A stretch of 64,000 nucleotides of DNA from Enterococcus dispar ATCC 51266 (GTDB taxonomy: Bacteria; Bacillota; Bacilli; Lactobacillales; Enterococcaceae): the NCBI RefSeq assembly GCF_000406945.1, contig NZ_KE136354.1, positions 1,135,887-1,199,886 of the forward strand, in the 5' to 3' direction. The stretch's first letter is position 1; the number at the start of each line of letters is the position of its first letter. A program made the position numbers and the translations under genes. The notes beneath the pieces are model-generated. The model was given only the letters and a program-made list of their open reading frames with translations. It was not told the DNA's origin and did not search any database. Shown here in pieces: positions 46,082 to 55,833 of this stretch.

Positions 46082-47029
46082 TTAAACTGCAATTGGCGCT
46101 TTAATTGTTGGATGTGGGGTATAATTTTCCACTTTAATATCTTCCATTTCAAAGTCAAAGACAGAATCTTTTTCCTGATTTAAAATCAAGGTTGGGGCTG
46201 GTCGAACATCTCTAGATAGCTGTTCTTTCATCTGCTCAATATGGTTTTGATATAAATGGGCATCCCCTAAAGTGTGTACAAATTCTCCCACCCCAAGACC
46301 TGTTTCATGGGCAATTAGGTGCGTTAGTAATGCATAACTGGCAATATTAAACGGTACCCCTAAAAAAACATCGGCACTTCGTTGATATAATTGACAACTT
46401 AACTTGCCGTCAGAGACATAAAATTGAAACATTGTATGACAAGGGGGTAACGCCATTGAGGGGATGTCTTCTGGATTCCAAGCCGTTACAATTAGACGAC
46501 GAGAATCAGGATTTGTTTTAATCATCTCAATAACATCTTTAATTTGATCAATGAAAGTACCATCTTGCTTTTCCCAATGCCGCCACTGATAGCCATAGAT
46601 ATGACCAAGATCTCCATGTTTTTTGGCAAATTCTTCATCTGCGACAATCTTTTCACAAAAGTCGGTCATTTGTTTTTGATATTCTTCATTAAATTTTTCA
46701 TCCACCAATGAACGATGACCAAAATCCGTCATGTCAGGTCCGTTATAGTCATCACTTTTGATATAGCGTTCAAACGCCCACTCATCCCAAATATGATTAT
46801 TATGTTGTAACAAATAACGGATATTGGTATCTCCTTTTAAAAACCACAGCAATTCGCTTTTAATTAGACCAAAAGGAACACGTTTTGTAGTTAGCAAAGG
46901 AAAACCCTCATTTAAATCAAAACGCATCTGATAACCAAATAAACTTTTGGTTCCCGTCCCAGTTCGATCGCCTTTATCATGACCTTCTGCTATAAGTTTT
47001 TTACCTAAGTCTAAATATGCTTGTTCCAT
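46082..47029 (-). CDS. thyA: Thymidylate synthase
   Basis: The ATG at 47029 follows GGAGGATATTC and gives 315 residues. Catalytic Cys lies in [50 protein letters not shown] and GDAHLYQNH are conserved. It is the long ThyA form of Lactobacillales with an inserted segment near 90-140. It converts dUMP to dTMP. Confidence 0.97.
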   Translation of the reverse strand: MEQAYLDLGKKLIAEGHDKGDRTGTGTKSLFGYQMRFDLNEGFPLLTTKRVPFGLIKSELLWFLKGDTNIRYLLQHNNHIWDEWAFERYIKSDDYNGPDMTDFGHRSLVDEKFNEEYQKQMTDFCEKIVADEEFAKKHGDLGHIYGYQWRHWEKQDGTFIDQIKDVIEMIKTNPDSRRLIVTAWNPEDIPSMALPPCHTMFQFYVSDGKLSCQLYQRSADVFLGVPFNIASYALLTHLIAHETGLGVGEFVHTLGDAHLYQNHIEQMKEQLSRDVRPAPTLILNQEKDSVFDFEMEDIKVENYTPHPTIKAPIAV

Positions 47030-47062
47030 GAATATCCTCCTCAAATTACACTCATAAATTCA

Positions 47063-48952
47063 TTACTCAGTTGCAAATTCACTTAAATATTCCCAACGCT
47101 GCATTTTATCTTCTAAGATTTTTTCTGACTCACTAATCTGCTTTTGTAATTCTTGTAGTTTCGTAAAGTCCGCCCCTTGATGATTCATTTCTTCAGTTAG
47201 TGTAGCAATTTTTTCTTCTAATAACGTAATATCTTCTTCAATTGTTTGCCATTCTTTTTGTTCCATATACGTGAGCTTTTTCTTTGTTGTTGCTTCTTTT
47301 GTTAAACTTTCTGCTACTTTTTTAGTGGTAGTTGCTACGGAAATGTCTGCTGTATTTTCAGCTAAATAATCCGTGATACTACCAAAATAAGAATTAATAA
47401 CCCCGTTTCCCTTAAAGACCAATAATTTTTCTGCTACTTTATCTAAAAAATAGCGATCGTGAGAAACCGTTAAGACAGCGCCAGGAAAGGTATCTAAATA
47501 ATCTTCTAAAACTGTTAATGTCGCAATATCTAAGTCATTTGTTGGTTCGTCCAATAATAAAACGTTGGGTTGACCCATTAATAATTTCAATAAAAACAGA
47601 CGACGCTTTTCGCCACCAGATAACTTGCCAATTGGCGTGCCATGTGTCTGACGAGGAAACAAAAAGCGTTCCAACATTTCAGTTACGCTGACTTGAGTTC
47701 CGTCATTTTTTTTGACCATTTCAGCTACTTCTTGCAAATAATTAATCATCCGCTGATTCGGATCCATTACATCATTTTGTTGAGTATAATAAGCCATTCT
47801 AACGGTCTCACCAATCGTTAAAATACCGCTTTGCAAGGGAATTTTACCACTAATAATATTGAGCAATGTCGACTTACCGGCACCATTTTCACCTGTAATA
47901 CCAATTCGTTCACGTGCTTGAACTAATAAATCAAAATTAGTTAAAATTACTTTATTATCGTAAGCATAATTTGCTTGTTTAAATTCAATTACTTTTTTGC
48001 CAAGACGCTTGGTTGCCATTTCAATGGCAACTTGCTCCTCATTTTTGGTTTGTCCCATACTTTCTTTTAAATCTTCAAAACGATTAATTCGTGCTTGTTG
48101 TTTGGTTGTTCTAGCCTTGGCACCTGCTCGCATCCAGGCGAGCTCTTGTTTGTAAAGCTGTTTTTTCTTTTGCTCTACTTCAGCATTTACTCGTTCTCTT
48201 TCAGCTTTTGCGGCTAGATAATGTTCATAATTCCCACTAAATTCTTGCAATTCTCCATTGGAAAGTTCAAAAATCCGATTGGTCACGCGATCTAAGAAAT
48301 AGCGATCATGAGTGACCATTAAAAGAGCACCGCGATAATTTTTCAAATAATTTTCCAACCATGTAATGGCATCGTAATCCAAATGGTTAGTAGGTTCATC
48401 TAACAAAAGTAAATCAGGTTCATCAATTAAAACTTGAGCTAAGCCTACACGTTTTTGCTGGCCCCCTGACAAATTCTTGATTGGTTCATGTAACTGATGA
48501 ATGCCTAATTTTTGCAAAATAATTTTAGCATTCGTATCGGTTTGCCAAGCATCTTGTTCATTCATCGCAGCTTCTGCTTTTGCAAAACGCTTTTGGGCCT
48601 GATTATTGTTACCATCTTCTGCTAGTTGCTGTAAAGCCTGCTCATATTCTCTCACTACTTGAACTTTTATACTGTCGCTTTCAAAGACTGCTTGCAAAAC
48701 AGTTTGATTATTATCAAAGTCACTTTCTTGCGCTAAATAAGCAATACGATAATCTTTTGCATAGTCTAGAGGATTCAAATCGCCGTCACCACTTTCAATT
48801 CCGGCAATAATTTTTAACAAACTACTTTTACCCGTCCCATTAATCCCGATTAAACCAATTCGATCTTTTTCATGAATCATAAAGTTTAAATCGTAAAACA
48901 ATGTTTTTTCACCGTAAGTTTTGTGTAGTCCCGTTACCTTTAATTCTTTCAT
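47063..48952 (-). CDS. ABC-F ATPase (Uup/YfmR-like)
   Basis: The protein has 629 residues. Two ATPase domains lie at about 1-250 (GINGTGKSSLL, LSGGQQKRVGLAQ, LLLLDEPTNHLDYD) and 310-520 (GENGAGKSTLL, LSGGEKRRLFLLK, LLDEPTNDLDIATL), with a charged linker between. A C-terminal coiled coil, about 560-625, matches the Uup/YfmR type that acts on stalled ribosomes. There are no membrane segments. Antibiotic-resistance ABC-F proteins usually lack this coiled coil. Confidence 0.93.
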   Translation of the reverse strand: MKELKVTGLHKTYGEKTLFYDLNFMIHEKDRIGLIGINGTGKSSLLKIIAGIESGDGDLNPLDYAKDYRIAYLAQESDFDNNQTVLQAVFESDSIKVQVVREYEQALQQLAEDGNNNQAQKRFAKAEAAMNEQDAWQTDTNAKIILQKLGIHQLHEPIKNLSGGQQKRVGLAQVLIDEPDLLLLDEPTNHLDYDAITWLENYLKNYRGALLMVTHDRYFLDRVTNRIFELSNGELQEFSGNYEHYLAAKAERERVNAEVEQKKKQLYKQELAWMRAGAKARTTKQQARINRFEDLKESMGQTKNEEQVAIEMATKRLGKKVIEFKQANYAYDNKVILTNFDLLVQARERIGITGENGAGKSTLLNIISGKIPLQSGILTIGETVRMAYYTQQNDVMDPNQRMINYLQEVAEMVKKNDGTQVSVTEMLERFLFPRQTHGTPIGKLSGGEKRRLFLLKLLMGQPNVLLLDEPTNDLDIATLTVLEDYLDTFPGAVLTVSHDRYFLDKVAEKLLVFKGNGVINSYFGSITDYLAENTADISVATTTKKVAESLTKEATTKKKLTYMEQKEWQTIEEDITLLEEKIATLTEEMNHQGADFTKLQELQKQISESEKILEDKMQRWEYLSEFATE

Positions 48953-49173
48953 CTGTCACCCTCCAATGTCTCAAACATTGTACCATTATTTGCTAAAAAA
49001 AACAGGTAGGCATTTTTGTTAATCAGCTAATTTTTAGACATTGAATTTTAGCTTATAAAGCATAAGAAATGCATTTAATTATCTTTTTTTAACTTATCAC
49101 TATGTATTGAAATATAAATGCGCACTTACGGTCTCTGTAGATTCTAGCCCTAGCATTAAAAATCAAATAAAAA

Positions 49174-49196
49174 ACACTACTGTGGGTAAGTAGTGT
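49174..49196 (-). terminator. Terminator after the antiporter remnant
   Basis: ACACTACT and AGTAGTGT form an 8-bp stem and TTTTTTA follows on the minus strand. Confidence 0.8.
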
Positions 49197-49209
49197 CGAA
49201 AAACAGGTC

Positions 49210-49724
49210 TTAGATTTTTCTAAAAAAAGGAATTTTTGGTAAATTACCGGTTTGTCCCATTGCGTAAGACTCCAGAAGATTGACTTTACGACGGTATTCA
49301 TTGGCAGCAAAAGTTGTAATCGTCCCTGCTGTTTCAAATAAATCAATTACTTTTCGTTCTAAATAATATCCGCGTAACATTTCTTTAATATAAGCTGGAT
49401 CTTGCCGAATCATAACAGCAGCCATAAAATCGTTTAGTTCTAATCGCCCCATCATATTTTGACGCTGTTCTAAGAAATGGGCGATAATTTTTTCATCATA
49501 AACCCCATCTAAACTAGATAAACTTTGTTTAATTAACTTTGTATTACGCAAATACACTTTCTTAATTTGGCTTAAATCATTGGGCTGCATTTGTTTAGGA
49601 GCATTTTGTCTTCTTTCCAGGAACAGTTTAGGGTGTAAAATTACCCGAATAATCCGTCTAACCACTAATAACCAAAATGCAAGGAATGATAAAATCTGCT
49701 GACCCACAGAATGTTGAAAATTAG
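49210..49724 (-). pseudogene. 3' fragment of the Na+/H+ antiporter gene cut off by the IS30 element
   Basis: The frame encodes the C-terminal cytoplasmic tail of the antiporter, about 168 residues from NFQHSVGQQILSFLAFW to PKIPFFRKI. Removing the IS and one copy of the 13-bp repeat joins it in frame to the 5' part at 51,112. A GTG at 49707 could restart translation but no ribosome-binding site is seen. Confidence 0.85.
49712..49724. repeat. Left copy of 13-bp direct repeat flanking the IS30 element
   Basis: TGTTGAAAATTAG occurs here and at 51112-51124, directly bounding the element. It belongs to the antiporter coding sequence, so it is a target-site duplication. Thirteen bases is long for the IS30 family. 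Confidence 0.8.
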
Positions 49725-49832
49725 GGCGGATTTTATAATGAACTTAGCCACCTAGTAAAATAAAAAAACGTCATCGCAAAATTTCATGTATTATTGAGGT
49801 TCCACAACCAATCAATAAAGGATGAAATCACG

Positions 49833-50927
49833 ATGACGCAACTTGAGAATACCACAGTATCACGCAAAGGAAAACACCTAAATTTTGCGGAACGCTTAAA
49901 AATCGAAGCTTGGAAATCTCAAGATGAGCCGCTATCCAACAATCGTATCGCAAAATTACTCGGGCGTGCCCGCCAGACAATTCATACTGAAATTAAGGAT
50001 GGCACGATTCGTCAAATTCGTCACCAAAAGCAACGAGGTAAAGTCTACGAGTATGACTATTTTGTTTACTCTGCACAAGCCGGGCAGGCGGCCTATGAAA
50101 AAGCGCGACTTCATTCAGTAAAGCAACCTAAATGGGTCAGTGCGCCAGACTTTATGGCCTACGCAGATCATATGATGAAAGTCAAAAAGTACTCGCCAGA
50201 TGCCGTTGTTGGACATGCAAAGCGCGAAAAACTCTTTCCTCATGAAGAACTTCCTAGCACAAGCTCTTTGTACAGATACATCGATCTCGGGGTGATGGAT
50301 ACCAGCAATATCGATCTGCATCTTAAAGTCAAACGTAGTCCGAAGAAGGCACGCATCACTAAGAACAAGCGAATTTTAGGTGAATTGATTGAAAAGCGGC
50401 CTGATGTGGTGGATAGCCGAGAAGAATTTGGTCATTGGGAAATTGATACGGTGGTCGGTCTGCGGACAGGCAAAGACCACGCACTTTTGACCCTAACCGA
50501 ACGGAAAACCCGCTACGAGATTATCATCAAAATTGATGGCAAGGCGGCGGACCCTGTCAATCGCGCCCTTAAAACTTTACAAGAGGCTGCCGGGAAGGAT
50601 TTTGCGTTATTGTTCAAAACAATCACTTCAGACAACGGGACCGAGTTCTCCAGTATCTCGGAACTTTTGTCTGAGGTGACAGCGGTGTACTTCACGCATC
50701 CGTATTCTTCATGGGAACGAGGCACCAATGAGAATCATAATGGCATCATCCGACGATTTATTCCCAAAGGCACACGTTTGGCAGAGGTCTCCTTTTCCCA
50801 TATCAGGCGTGTGCAAGACTGGATGAACAATTATCCAAGGCGTATTTTAGGCTACGCAACGCCATTGGAGTGTCTTGTGACTGAGCTTCAAACCTTAGTG
50901 AAGGGCCCGGCTGCCGCAGGTGCTTGA
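49833..50927 (+). CDS. IS30-family transposase
   Basis: The ATG at 49833 follows AAAGGATG and gives 364 residues. The N-terminal HTH is LSNNRIAKLLGRARQTIHTE. The DDE catalytic core is visible as HWEIDTVVG (first Asp), ITSDNGTEFSS (second Asp) and GTNENHNGIIRRFIPKG (Glu). The frame is intact, so the element may still be active. The last codons start the IS hairpin stem. Confidence 0.95.
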   Translation: MTQLENTTVSRKGKHLNFAERLKIEAWKSQDEPLSNNRIAKLLGRARQTIHTEIKDGTIRQIRHQKQRGKVYEYDYFVYSAQAGQAAYEKARLHSVKQPKWVSAPDFMAYADHMMKVKKYSPDAVVGHAKREKLFPHEELPSTSSLYRYIDLGVMDTSNIDLHLKVKRSPKKARITKNKRILGELIEKRPDVVDSREEFGHWEIDTVVGLRTGKDHALLTLTERKTRYEIIIKIDGKAADPVNRALKTLQEAAGKDFALLFKTITSDNGTEFSSISELLSEVTAVYFTHPYSSWERGTNENHNGIIRRFIPKGTRLAEVSFSHIRRVQDWMNNYPRRILGYATPLECLVTELQTLVKGPAAAGA

Positions 50928-51043
50928 CAACGAGCCTCCTAGGGCATGGTGGAGGCTGGGCTGTTCATAGGCTTACTCCCAGAACATCGGCCCACCTCTG
51001 CTTATCGCAGATACCATGCCCTAGCTCATTATCAAGCACCTGC
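50916..51043 (+). other. 128-nt near-palindromic hairpin at the 3' end of the IS30 element
   Basis: Two perfect 12-bp stems are nested: GCAGGTGCTTGA (50916) with TCAAGCACCTGC (51032), and CTAGGGCATGGT (50939) with ACCATGCCCTAG (51013). The inner part pairs further as GTGGAGG/CCACCTC-like and GGGCTGTTC/GAACATCGGCCC. It is richer in G and C than the host DNA. The transposase stop lies within the first stem. Possible roles are a read-out terminator, mRNA stabiliser or binding site for the transposase. Confidence 0.75.
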
Positions 51044-51095
51044 TAGAAGGAACATCAAACTGAATAACAAGCGAATCTCAATAGGTGGCTAAGTT

Positions 51096-52655
51096 CTACT
51101 TGAAATTTGCGTGTTGAAAATTAGCAATAAAACGGGAATAAAAACGATACGTATTGCCATCAATTTCACGGCGACGAAAACTTTCATCTAAACCATCCCG
51201 TTCAATGCCAATAATTAAAGCTTGAATTTCTTGTACTTCTTGACGTTCGCTTTCCGTCATAGCCACCGTATAGGTATCCCACATGCGATTCTCATAACTT
51301 TGAATTACAGCTTTCAATGCAATTTGTTCATTTTCTGTTAATGTTTCATCCTGTTGATCCTCTTTTAGCTCTTCTTTGACTTCAGCCAAAATAGCTAGAC
51401 CTTTTTCATCAACCGGCACTTCAGCTTCACCATCCGCTAATTGCGGCAAAACCGCTAAACTGATGAGCAAACTCAACAAAATAACACCGGCAGTCAAAAA
51501 CAATAAGACGCTGCGTTGGGGAAATAACTCACCATGAAGACTCGTCGGTAAAATAAAAATAGTAGCTAAACTGACAGTTCCTTTAACGCCGCCAAAAGTT
51601 AAAAGTAAAATTTCCTGCCAAGATTTTGCTTTGCTTTTTTTGGCACTAAACAAATTCAATAGCAGTAGGAAAACAAAACGAATTAAAAATAAGATGACGG
51701 TAACTGCGACAATAACCAATAATAATAACCAGTTAGCATAAACATCACTTTCCCAAATGGGCGAGAAAACTTGCGAAATTTCAATTCCCAAGAAAATAAA
51801 GACGAGACCATTCAAGGTAAAGACAATCGTATTCCATGTTGCCGTTGAGACATTAGCAAGTTCGGCTTGAAATAAAGTAACTTTTTGACGCCCAGTTGCT
51901 TGCATCACTCCCGCTACCACTGCTGCAATAATTCCAGATACACCAATTATTTCAGAGAAAACGTATGCCACAAAAGGTAATAATAACTCAATTAGCAGAT
52001 ATGCGGTCACATCTTGTGCAGATAACTGTTCAATCAGCCGCATTAGTCGCCTTTTTCCCCATACGACAACTATACCGACAAAGGCGCCTCCAAGACTGGC
52101 AAACAGAAGTCGCCAAGAACCTTGCCAAACAGAAAAACTTCCTGTAATTAAAGCAATCGTCGCAAATTGAAAAGCTGTGACACCAGATGCATCATTTAAA
52201 AGACCTTCTCCTTCTAAAATACGCATCACTCGAGCAGGAATCTTCAAAGATTTAGTAATCGAGGAGACCGCAACTGCATCCGTTGGACCCAAAGCCGCTC
52301 CAAAAGCCATACAAGCCGCTAGTGGAATCGTGGGCATTAAAGTATGCAAGGTTATTCCCACCGCCAACAAAGTCACAAGGACACCACCAAAAGCTAAAGA
52401 GAGGATTGTCCCAAAATTTTTAAAAATAACGGGCAAATCTGCATGTTCCCCTTCGCGAAATAGCAATGGAGCAATAATTAAAACGAGAAAAATTTCCGGT
52501 CTAAAATTCAATGTCCGCCCATAACGCGATAAGCCAACTAAAACACCGAAAAAGATTTGAATGAAAAAAATAGGAACGGTCGGAATAACTTTGGCAAAAA
52601 TATTAGAAAATGTAATAGCAACAGCTATTAAAATAATTAATTCAACTAACTCCAT
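51096..52655 (-). CDS. Na+/H+ antiporter (CPA1), C-terminally truncated by IS30
   Basis: The frame has 519 residues, about 514 from the host gene, and ends with residues from the IS terminal repeat. Twelve membrane segments occupy about 1-400, with FGAALGPTDAVAVSSITKSL and EGEGLLNDASGVTAFQFA, the ion-binding core of CPA1 exchangers. The intact protein would have about 680 residues; the lost part is the cytosolic tail. Transport may survive but regulation could be lost. The upstream 93-residue gene is 4 bp away. Confidence 0.9.
   Translation of the reverse strand: MELVELIILIAVAITFSNIFAKVIPTVPIFFIQIFFGVLVGLSRYGRTLNFRPEIFLVLIIAPLLFREGEHADLPVIFKNFGTILSLAFGGVLVTLLAVGITLHTLMPTIPLAACMAFGAALGPTDAVAVSSITKSLKIPARVMRILEGEGLLNDASGVTAFQFATIALITGSFSVWQGSWRLLFASLGGAFVGIVVVWGKRRLMRLIEQLSAQDVTAYLLIELLLPFVAYVFSEIIGVSGIIAAVVAGVMQATGRQKVTLFQAELANVSTATWNTIVFTLNGLVFIFLGIEISQVFSPIWESDVYANWLLLLVIVAVTVILFLIRFVFLLLLNLFSAKKSKAKSWQEILLLTFGGVKGTVSLATIFILPTSLHGELFPQRSVLLFLTAGVILLSLLISLAVLPQLADGEAEVPVDEKGLAILAEVKEELKEDQQDETLTENEQIALKAVIQSYENRMWDTYTVAMTESERQEVQEIQALIIGIERDGLDESFRRREIDGNTYRFYSRFIANFQHANFK
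51112..51124. repeat. Right copy of 13-bp direct repeat flanking the IS30 element
   Basis: Matches 49712-49724 exactly. It encodes part of ANFQH in the antiporter on the minus strand. Confidence 0.8.
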
Positions 52656-52658
52656 GCC

Positions 52659-52940
52659 TTACTCCTTTTGTTTAAATTCACATAATAATTTTAAAAAGAT
52701 TTCTTTGCGAGCAACAATTTTTTGTTCAAGTTCCGTTAATTCCGCTGGCTCTTCTTCCAACTCGATCTGAGCTCTTTTAGCCTCTAAACGCAAAAGCTCG
52801 TGTTTTAAGCGCTCTAATTTACGATAGCTAAAAAGATTTTTACGCCGCACTCTTTCTAAAATGCGTCGTCTTTCAGCCATTGTTAAACTGCCATATTTTA
52901 CCCGCAATAAATTCATTTGTGTTTCAAAGTCTTTACTCAT
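52659..52940 (-). CDS. Small coiled-coil protein upstream of the antiporter
   Basis: The protein has 93 residues, highly charged and helical (MAERRRILERVRRKNLF; RLEAKRAQIELEEEPAEL). It starts after AAGGGAGAAA and ends four bases before the antiporter ATG, so the two are likely co-translated. No family is recognised; a regulatory or assembly partner of the antiporter is only a guess. Confidence 0.65.
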   Translation of the reverse strand: MSKDFETQMNLLRVKYGSLTMAERRRILERVRRKNLFSYRKLERLKHELLRLEAKRAQIELEEEPAELTELEQKIVARKEIFLKLLCEFKQKE

Positions 52941-52952
52941 GATTTTTCTCCC

Positions 52953-53042
52953 TTAAAAATGTCTCCCTAACAGTAGCGCAAAGAATGCAAGATGACAAGT
53001 AACAATAGTGACAGCCAAATAGAAACGTTTAATCAAACTCAT
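52953..53042 (-). CDS. Possible 29-residue membrane peptide
   Basis: An ATG opens 29 codons, MSLIKRFYLAVTIVTCHLAF then FALLLGRHF, a single hydrophobic helix with a basic start. It ends 13 bases before the 93-residue gene. No ribosome-binding site is visible, so it may be chance. Confidence 0.3.
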   Translation of the reverse strand: MSLIKRFYLAVTIVTCHLAFFALLLGRHF

Positions 53043-53095
53043 TCTGAAAACTTTTAAAATCGATTATTTAAGATATTTATCCAATTCAGTCAAAA

Positions 53096-53120
53096 AGGTG
53101 TAGCAAAAAGCGCCACACCT
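53096..53120 (-). terminator. Terminator of the penicillin-binding protein gene
   Basis: AGGTGT and ACACCT close a stem continued by GC/GC pairs, and TTTTTG follows on the minus strand. Confidence 0.75.
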
Positions 53121-53130
53121 CAAAAATAAT

Positions 53131-55266
53131 TTAGTTATTCATATAAAGATCATAATAGGCATCCATAATTTCTTTTGCTATGGTTACATTCACATGATCA
53201 TTATCATTTTTTAAGTTTGGTAACATCACGCTAATAGCGACCTTGGCATCATCAGAAGGCCCATATGCAACAATATTACTATTGACAGTATCGCTAAGTT
53301 TCTTTCCATCTTTATAAACTGCTGTTTCCGCAGTACCCGTTTTAGCTGAAGCGGACATTTTTGCGCCGGCTAGAGCAGTAGCAGTCGTATAAGGATCATT
53401 CCCATGAACCGCATCGTAAAATCCACCTTGAATAATATCCAATTGGCTTTTGGAAAGATTGACTGTATTTAATATTTTCGGTTGGATCGCTTTTTTTAAA
53501 TTACCCAAATCGCCTTGTTTATCATTGCCATAGATGCCACTCACAATATGTGGTTGAATTCTATTACCGCCATTTGCCACAGTCGCAGCATATTGTGCCA
53601 ATTGCATCGGTGTATAAGTATCAAACTGCCCAAAAGATAAATCAAGTACACTACCACCATTATTTTGAGAATCTAGTGACCGGGTTGGGGTAGAAATACC
53701 ATCTTCTTCATTGGGTATATCAATCCCTGTTTTCACACCCATGCCATATTCAGAAAAGGCTTTTCGCAGTGCATCATAGGCCCCAAATTGTTTGTCAATT
53801 AAAGGCATTGAAACATTATATTGATAATCCATGTGTAGTAGTTTAAAAGTAACTTTCATCATATAGGCATTAGAAGAAATCTCTAGCGCTTTACGAGCCG
53901 ATAAATTACGACTCCCACTCCCATCCTTATTATAAATGGAAGCTTTCACCGCTGTCCCATTGACTTTAATCGGTTCATCGTATAAAACTTCATTGCCCTT
54001 TAAGACGTCATTTTGCCAGCCAGCAGTTAGGGTTCCCGCTTTAACAACAGACCCCGGTACAAAAGAAGATTGCACTGTACCTAAAGCGTGTTCTTCTAGT
54101 TCATCGCTTTTTTCTTCATGTAAAAAACCTGCCATTGCTAGTACACCACCGGTATTTGGATCCACGGCCACTGCATAGGCTCCTGGGGAATAATCAGCTT
54201 TACCGGCATCAATAAGACCTTGATAATTTTTTTTCAAGATAGCTTCTACACGTTTTTGAAATTCAGCGTTAATTGACAACACTAAATTATCCCCTTTAGC
54301 ACCAGGCGAAACTTCTTTTTGACTCGAAATGTTTCCCTGACGGTCTAACGAAACCTCATACTGGGATTTTGTGCCTTGTAGGACATCTTCATATTGCTTT
54401 TCTAAAAAGCTCGTGCCGACGCGATCGTTACGTGCATAGCCCTTTGCTAAATATTTTTCTAAATCTTCAGCCGGTAATCCGGTCGTTTCAGTCGAAACAT
54501 TTCCTAAAATACTCCGTAAGGAACCTTTTTGAGCATAATCGCGGGTCCAATCAGTACCAGTGGAAACACCGGATAATTCACTAGCCCGCTCAGATACGAC
54601 AGCTAATTCTTCATCCGTCACATCCCGATTTTTAATATAGACGGTATTTAAAGCCGAAGCGCTATTCATTCTTTTGAAAATCATTGCCGCTTTTTTTTGT
54701 TTGGTATTAAACTGAATTTCTTTTTTTGAAACTTTATCAACAAGTTTTGCATAAAGTTTACTTTGATCGGTAATTAATTTTTCGCTAGTACTTAAGCGAT
54801 CGTTAGCCTTTTTTAGATTATCTGGATCGGCTAACCAGTAATCTTTTAAATCTCGTTCCTGCAATGTTTTTTCAATTGGAACATCGATTAATTCGTTTAA
54901 ACGATTGGCGATTTTTAGTAAATCTTCAGCCGACATCGTATTGCCACGTGTAAATGTGATTGCAGGATTAGCCTTATTCGTAACTAATGGCTTCCCAGTA
55001 GCATCGTAAATCATTCCTCGTGGAGTGCTGCCTTTAATATTAATTGTGGAAGAAGCTTTCAATTGGGTAGCAATATTATCACCATTTACAATCTGCAAGT
55101 AACCCAATTGCGCAATTAAGGCAATAAATAAGGCAAAAATGATGAAGAAAAGAAAATTTAAGCGAAAGGGTACATGGGAGCGGGGAGCCGTTTTTGAAGG
55201 CGCGCGCCCATCTTTTAATTTTTTTTCAATATGAGCTCTTGTTAATTTATTTTTAAGATCTTTCAT
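53131..55266 (-). CDS. Class B penicillin-binding protein (PBP2b type)
   Basis: The protein has 711 residues. A cytoplasmic Lys-rich part and one membrane anchor, about 33-53, precede the dimerisation domain, about 60-330, and the transpeptidase, about 345-705. Active-site motifs are SVVK in SFVPGSVVKAG, SSN in EISSNAYMM, and KTGT in SASAKTGTAET. It cross-links peptidoglycan, probably in peripheral elongation as enterococcal PBP2B. Domains and length match that group. Confidence 0.93.
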   Translation of the reverse strand: MKDLKNKLTRAHIEKKLKDGRAPSKTAPRSHVPFRLNFLFFIIFALFIALIAQLGYLQIVNGDNIATQLKASSTINIKGSTPRGMIYDATGKPLVTNKANPAITFTRGNTMSAEDLLKIANRLNELIDVPIEKTLQERDLKDYWLADPDNLKKANDRLSTSEKLITDQSKLYAKLVDKVSKKEIQFNTKQKKAAMIFKRMNSASALNTVYIKNRDVTDEELAVVSERASELSGVSTGTDWTRDYAQKGSLRSILGNVSTETTGLPAEDLEKYLAKGYARNDRVGTSFLEKQYEDVLQGTKSQYEVSLDRQGNISSQKEVSPGAKGDNLVLSINAEFQKRVEAILKKNYQGLIDAGKADYSPGAYAVAVDPNTGGVLAMAGFLHEEKSDELEEHALGTVQSSFVPGSVVKAGTLTAGWQNDVLKGNEVLYDEPIKVNGTAVKASIYNKDGSGSRNLSARKALEISSNAYMMKVTFKLLHMDYQYNVSMPLIDKQFGAYDALRKAFSEYGMGVKTGIDIPNEEDGISTPTRSLDSQNNGGSVLDLSFGQFDTYTPMQLAQYAATVANGGNRIQPHIVSGIYGNDKQGDLGNLKKAIQPKILNTVNLSKSQLDIIQGGFYDAVHGNDPYTTATALAGAKMSASAKTGTAETAVYKDGKKLSDTVNSNIVAYGPSDDAKVAISVMLPNLKNDNDHVNVTIAKEIMDAYYDLYMNN

Positions 55267-55795
55267 GAGTCAAATCCTTCCAAAACATCAGTACCGTTTT
55301 ATTTTACCAAAAAAAGATTGAGAATACAGTTTTATTTATCAAATAAATAAAACCTTAAGTTTGTTTCTGCTCAATTTTCGAAATGTTCCACAAGAATAAT
55401 TTTGTTTTTAATTTTTTATAATAAAAACGCGTAAATTAATGGTTTCGTTAGATTACCTTTTCTCATAAATTGTGAAACATTCAATTTATTTATTTTTTAT
55501 TTTTATAAATTGTGGGTAAGTGTCTTTTAGTATATAACTTACACTAAAAGTTTTTAATTATGTGTTCTCGCTATCTAATATAAAACGCAATACCTTTTGT
55601 TTTACGGGTCAAAAAAGTGATTACAGATAAACAGCGCTCTACTAGAATCAACTTAAAAGACTGATATTCAGCTCTTTTCACCATTAGGCTTTTATAGTTT
55701 TTCAAATTTTTCTAATAAAATTGATTATTTCTCTTTTTACTGCCTTTTTCACAATAGCTGCTTTATAAAGCCAGACAATTTCTCTACTATAAAAA
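55267..55795. other. Long AT-rich intergenic region upstream of the PBP gene
   Basis: No supported ORF. Dyads are visible: TTTTATTTAT/AAATAAATAAAA near 55330-55354 and CTTTTAGT/ACTAAAAG near 55522-55549, the second overlapping GTAAGTGT/ACTTACACT. TAAAAT near 55308 on the minus strand is a -10 candidate. It may hold an unrecognised small RNA. Confidence 0.4.
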
Positions 55796-55826
55796 AAGGC
55801 AATCCTAAAATATGGATTGCCTTTTA
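55796..55826 (-). terminator. Terminator of the LCP gene
   Basis: AAGGCAATCC and GGATTGCCTT form a 10-bp stem followed by TTTTTTT on the minus strand. Confidence 0.92.
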
Positions 55827-55833
55827 CCTTATT

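Larger units (their letters stand above)
49725..51111 (+). mobile_element. IS30-family insertion sequence, 1,387 bp
   Basis: Inverted ends of 30 bp lie at 49725-49754 and 51082-51111. Their inner 15 bases (GAACTTAGCCACCTA) are identical and the outer 15 partly match. One transposase frame is intact. Between its stop and the right end lies a large hairpin. The element interrupts the antiporter gene in opposite orientation. Confidence 0.9.

Noticed and set aside
49089..49346. 85-codon ORF overlapping the antiporter tail
   Set aside because: It is out of frame with the antiporter remnant, which is clearly the real coding frame there.
50916..51043. Integron attC-like site
   Set aside because: The hairpin lies inside an IS30 element, lacks the attC core triplets and has no integrase or cassette nearby.
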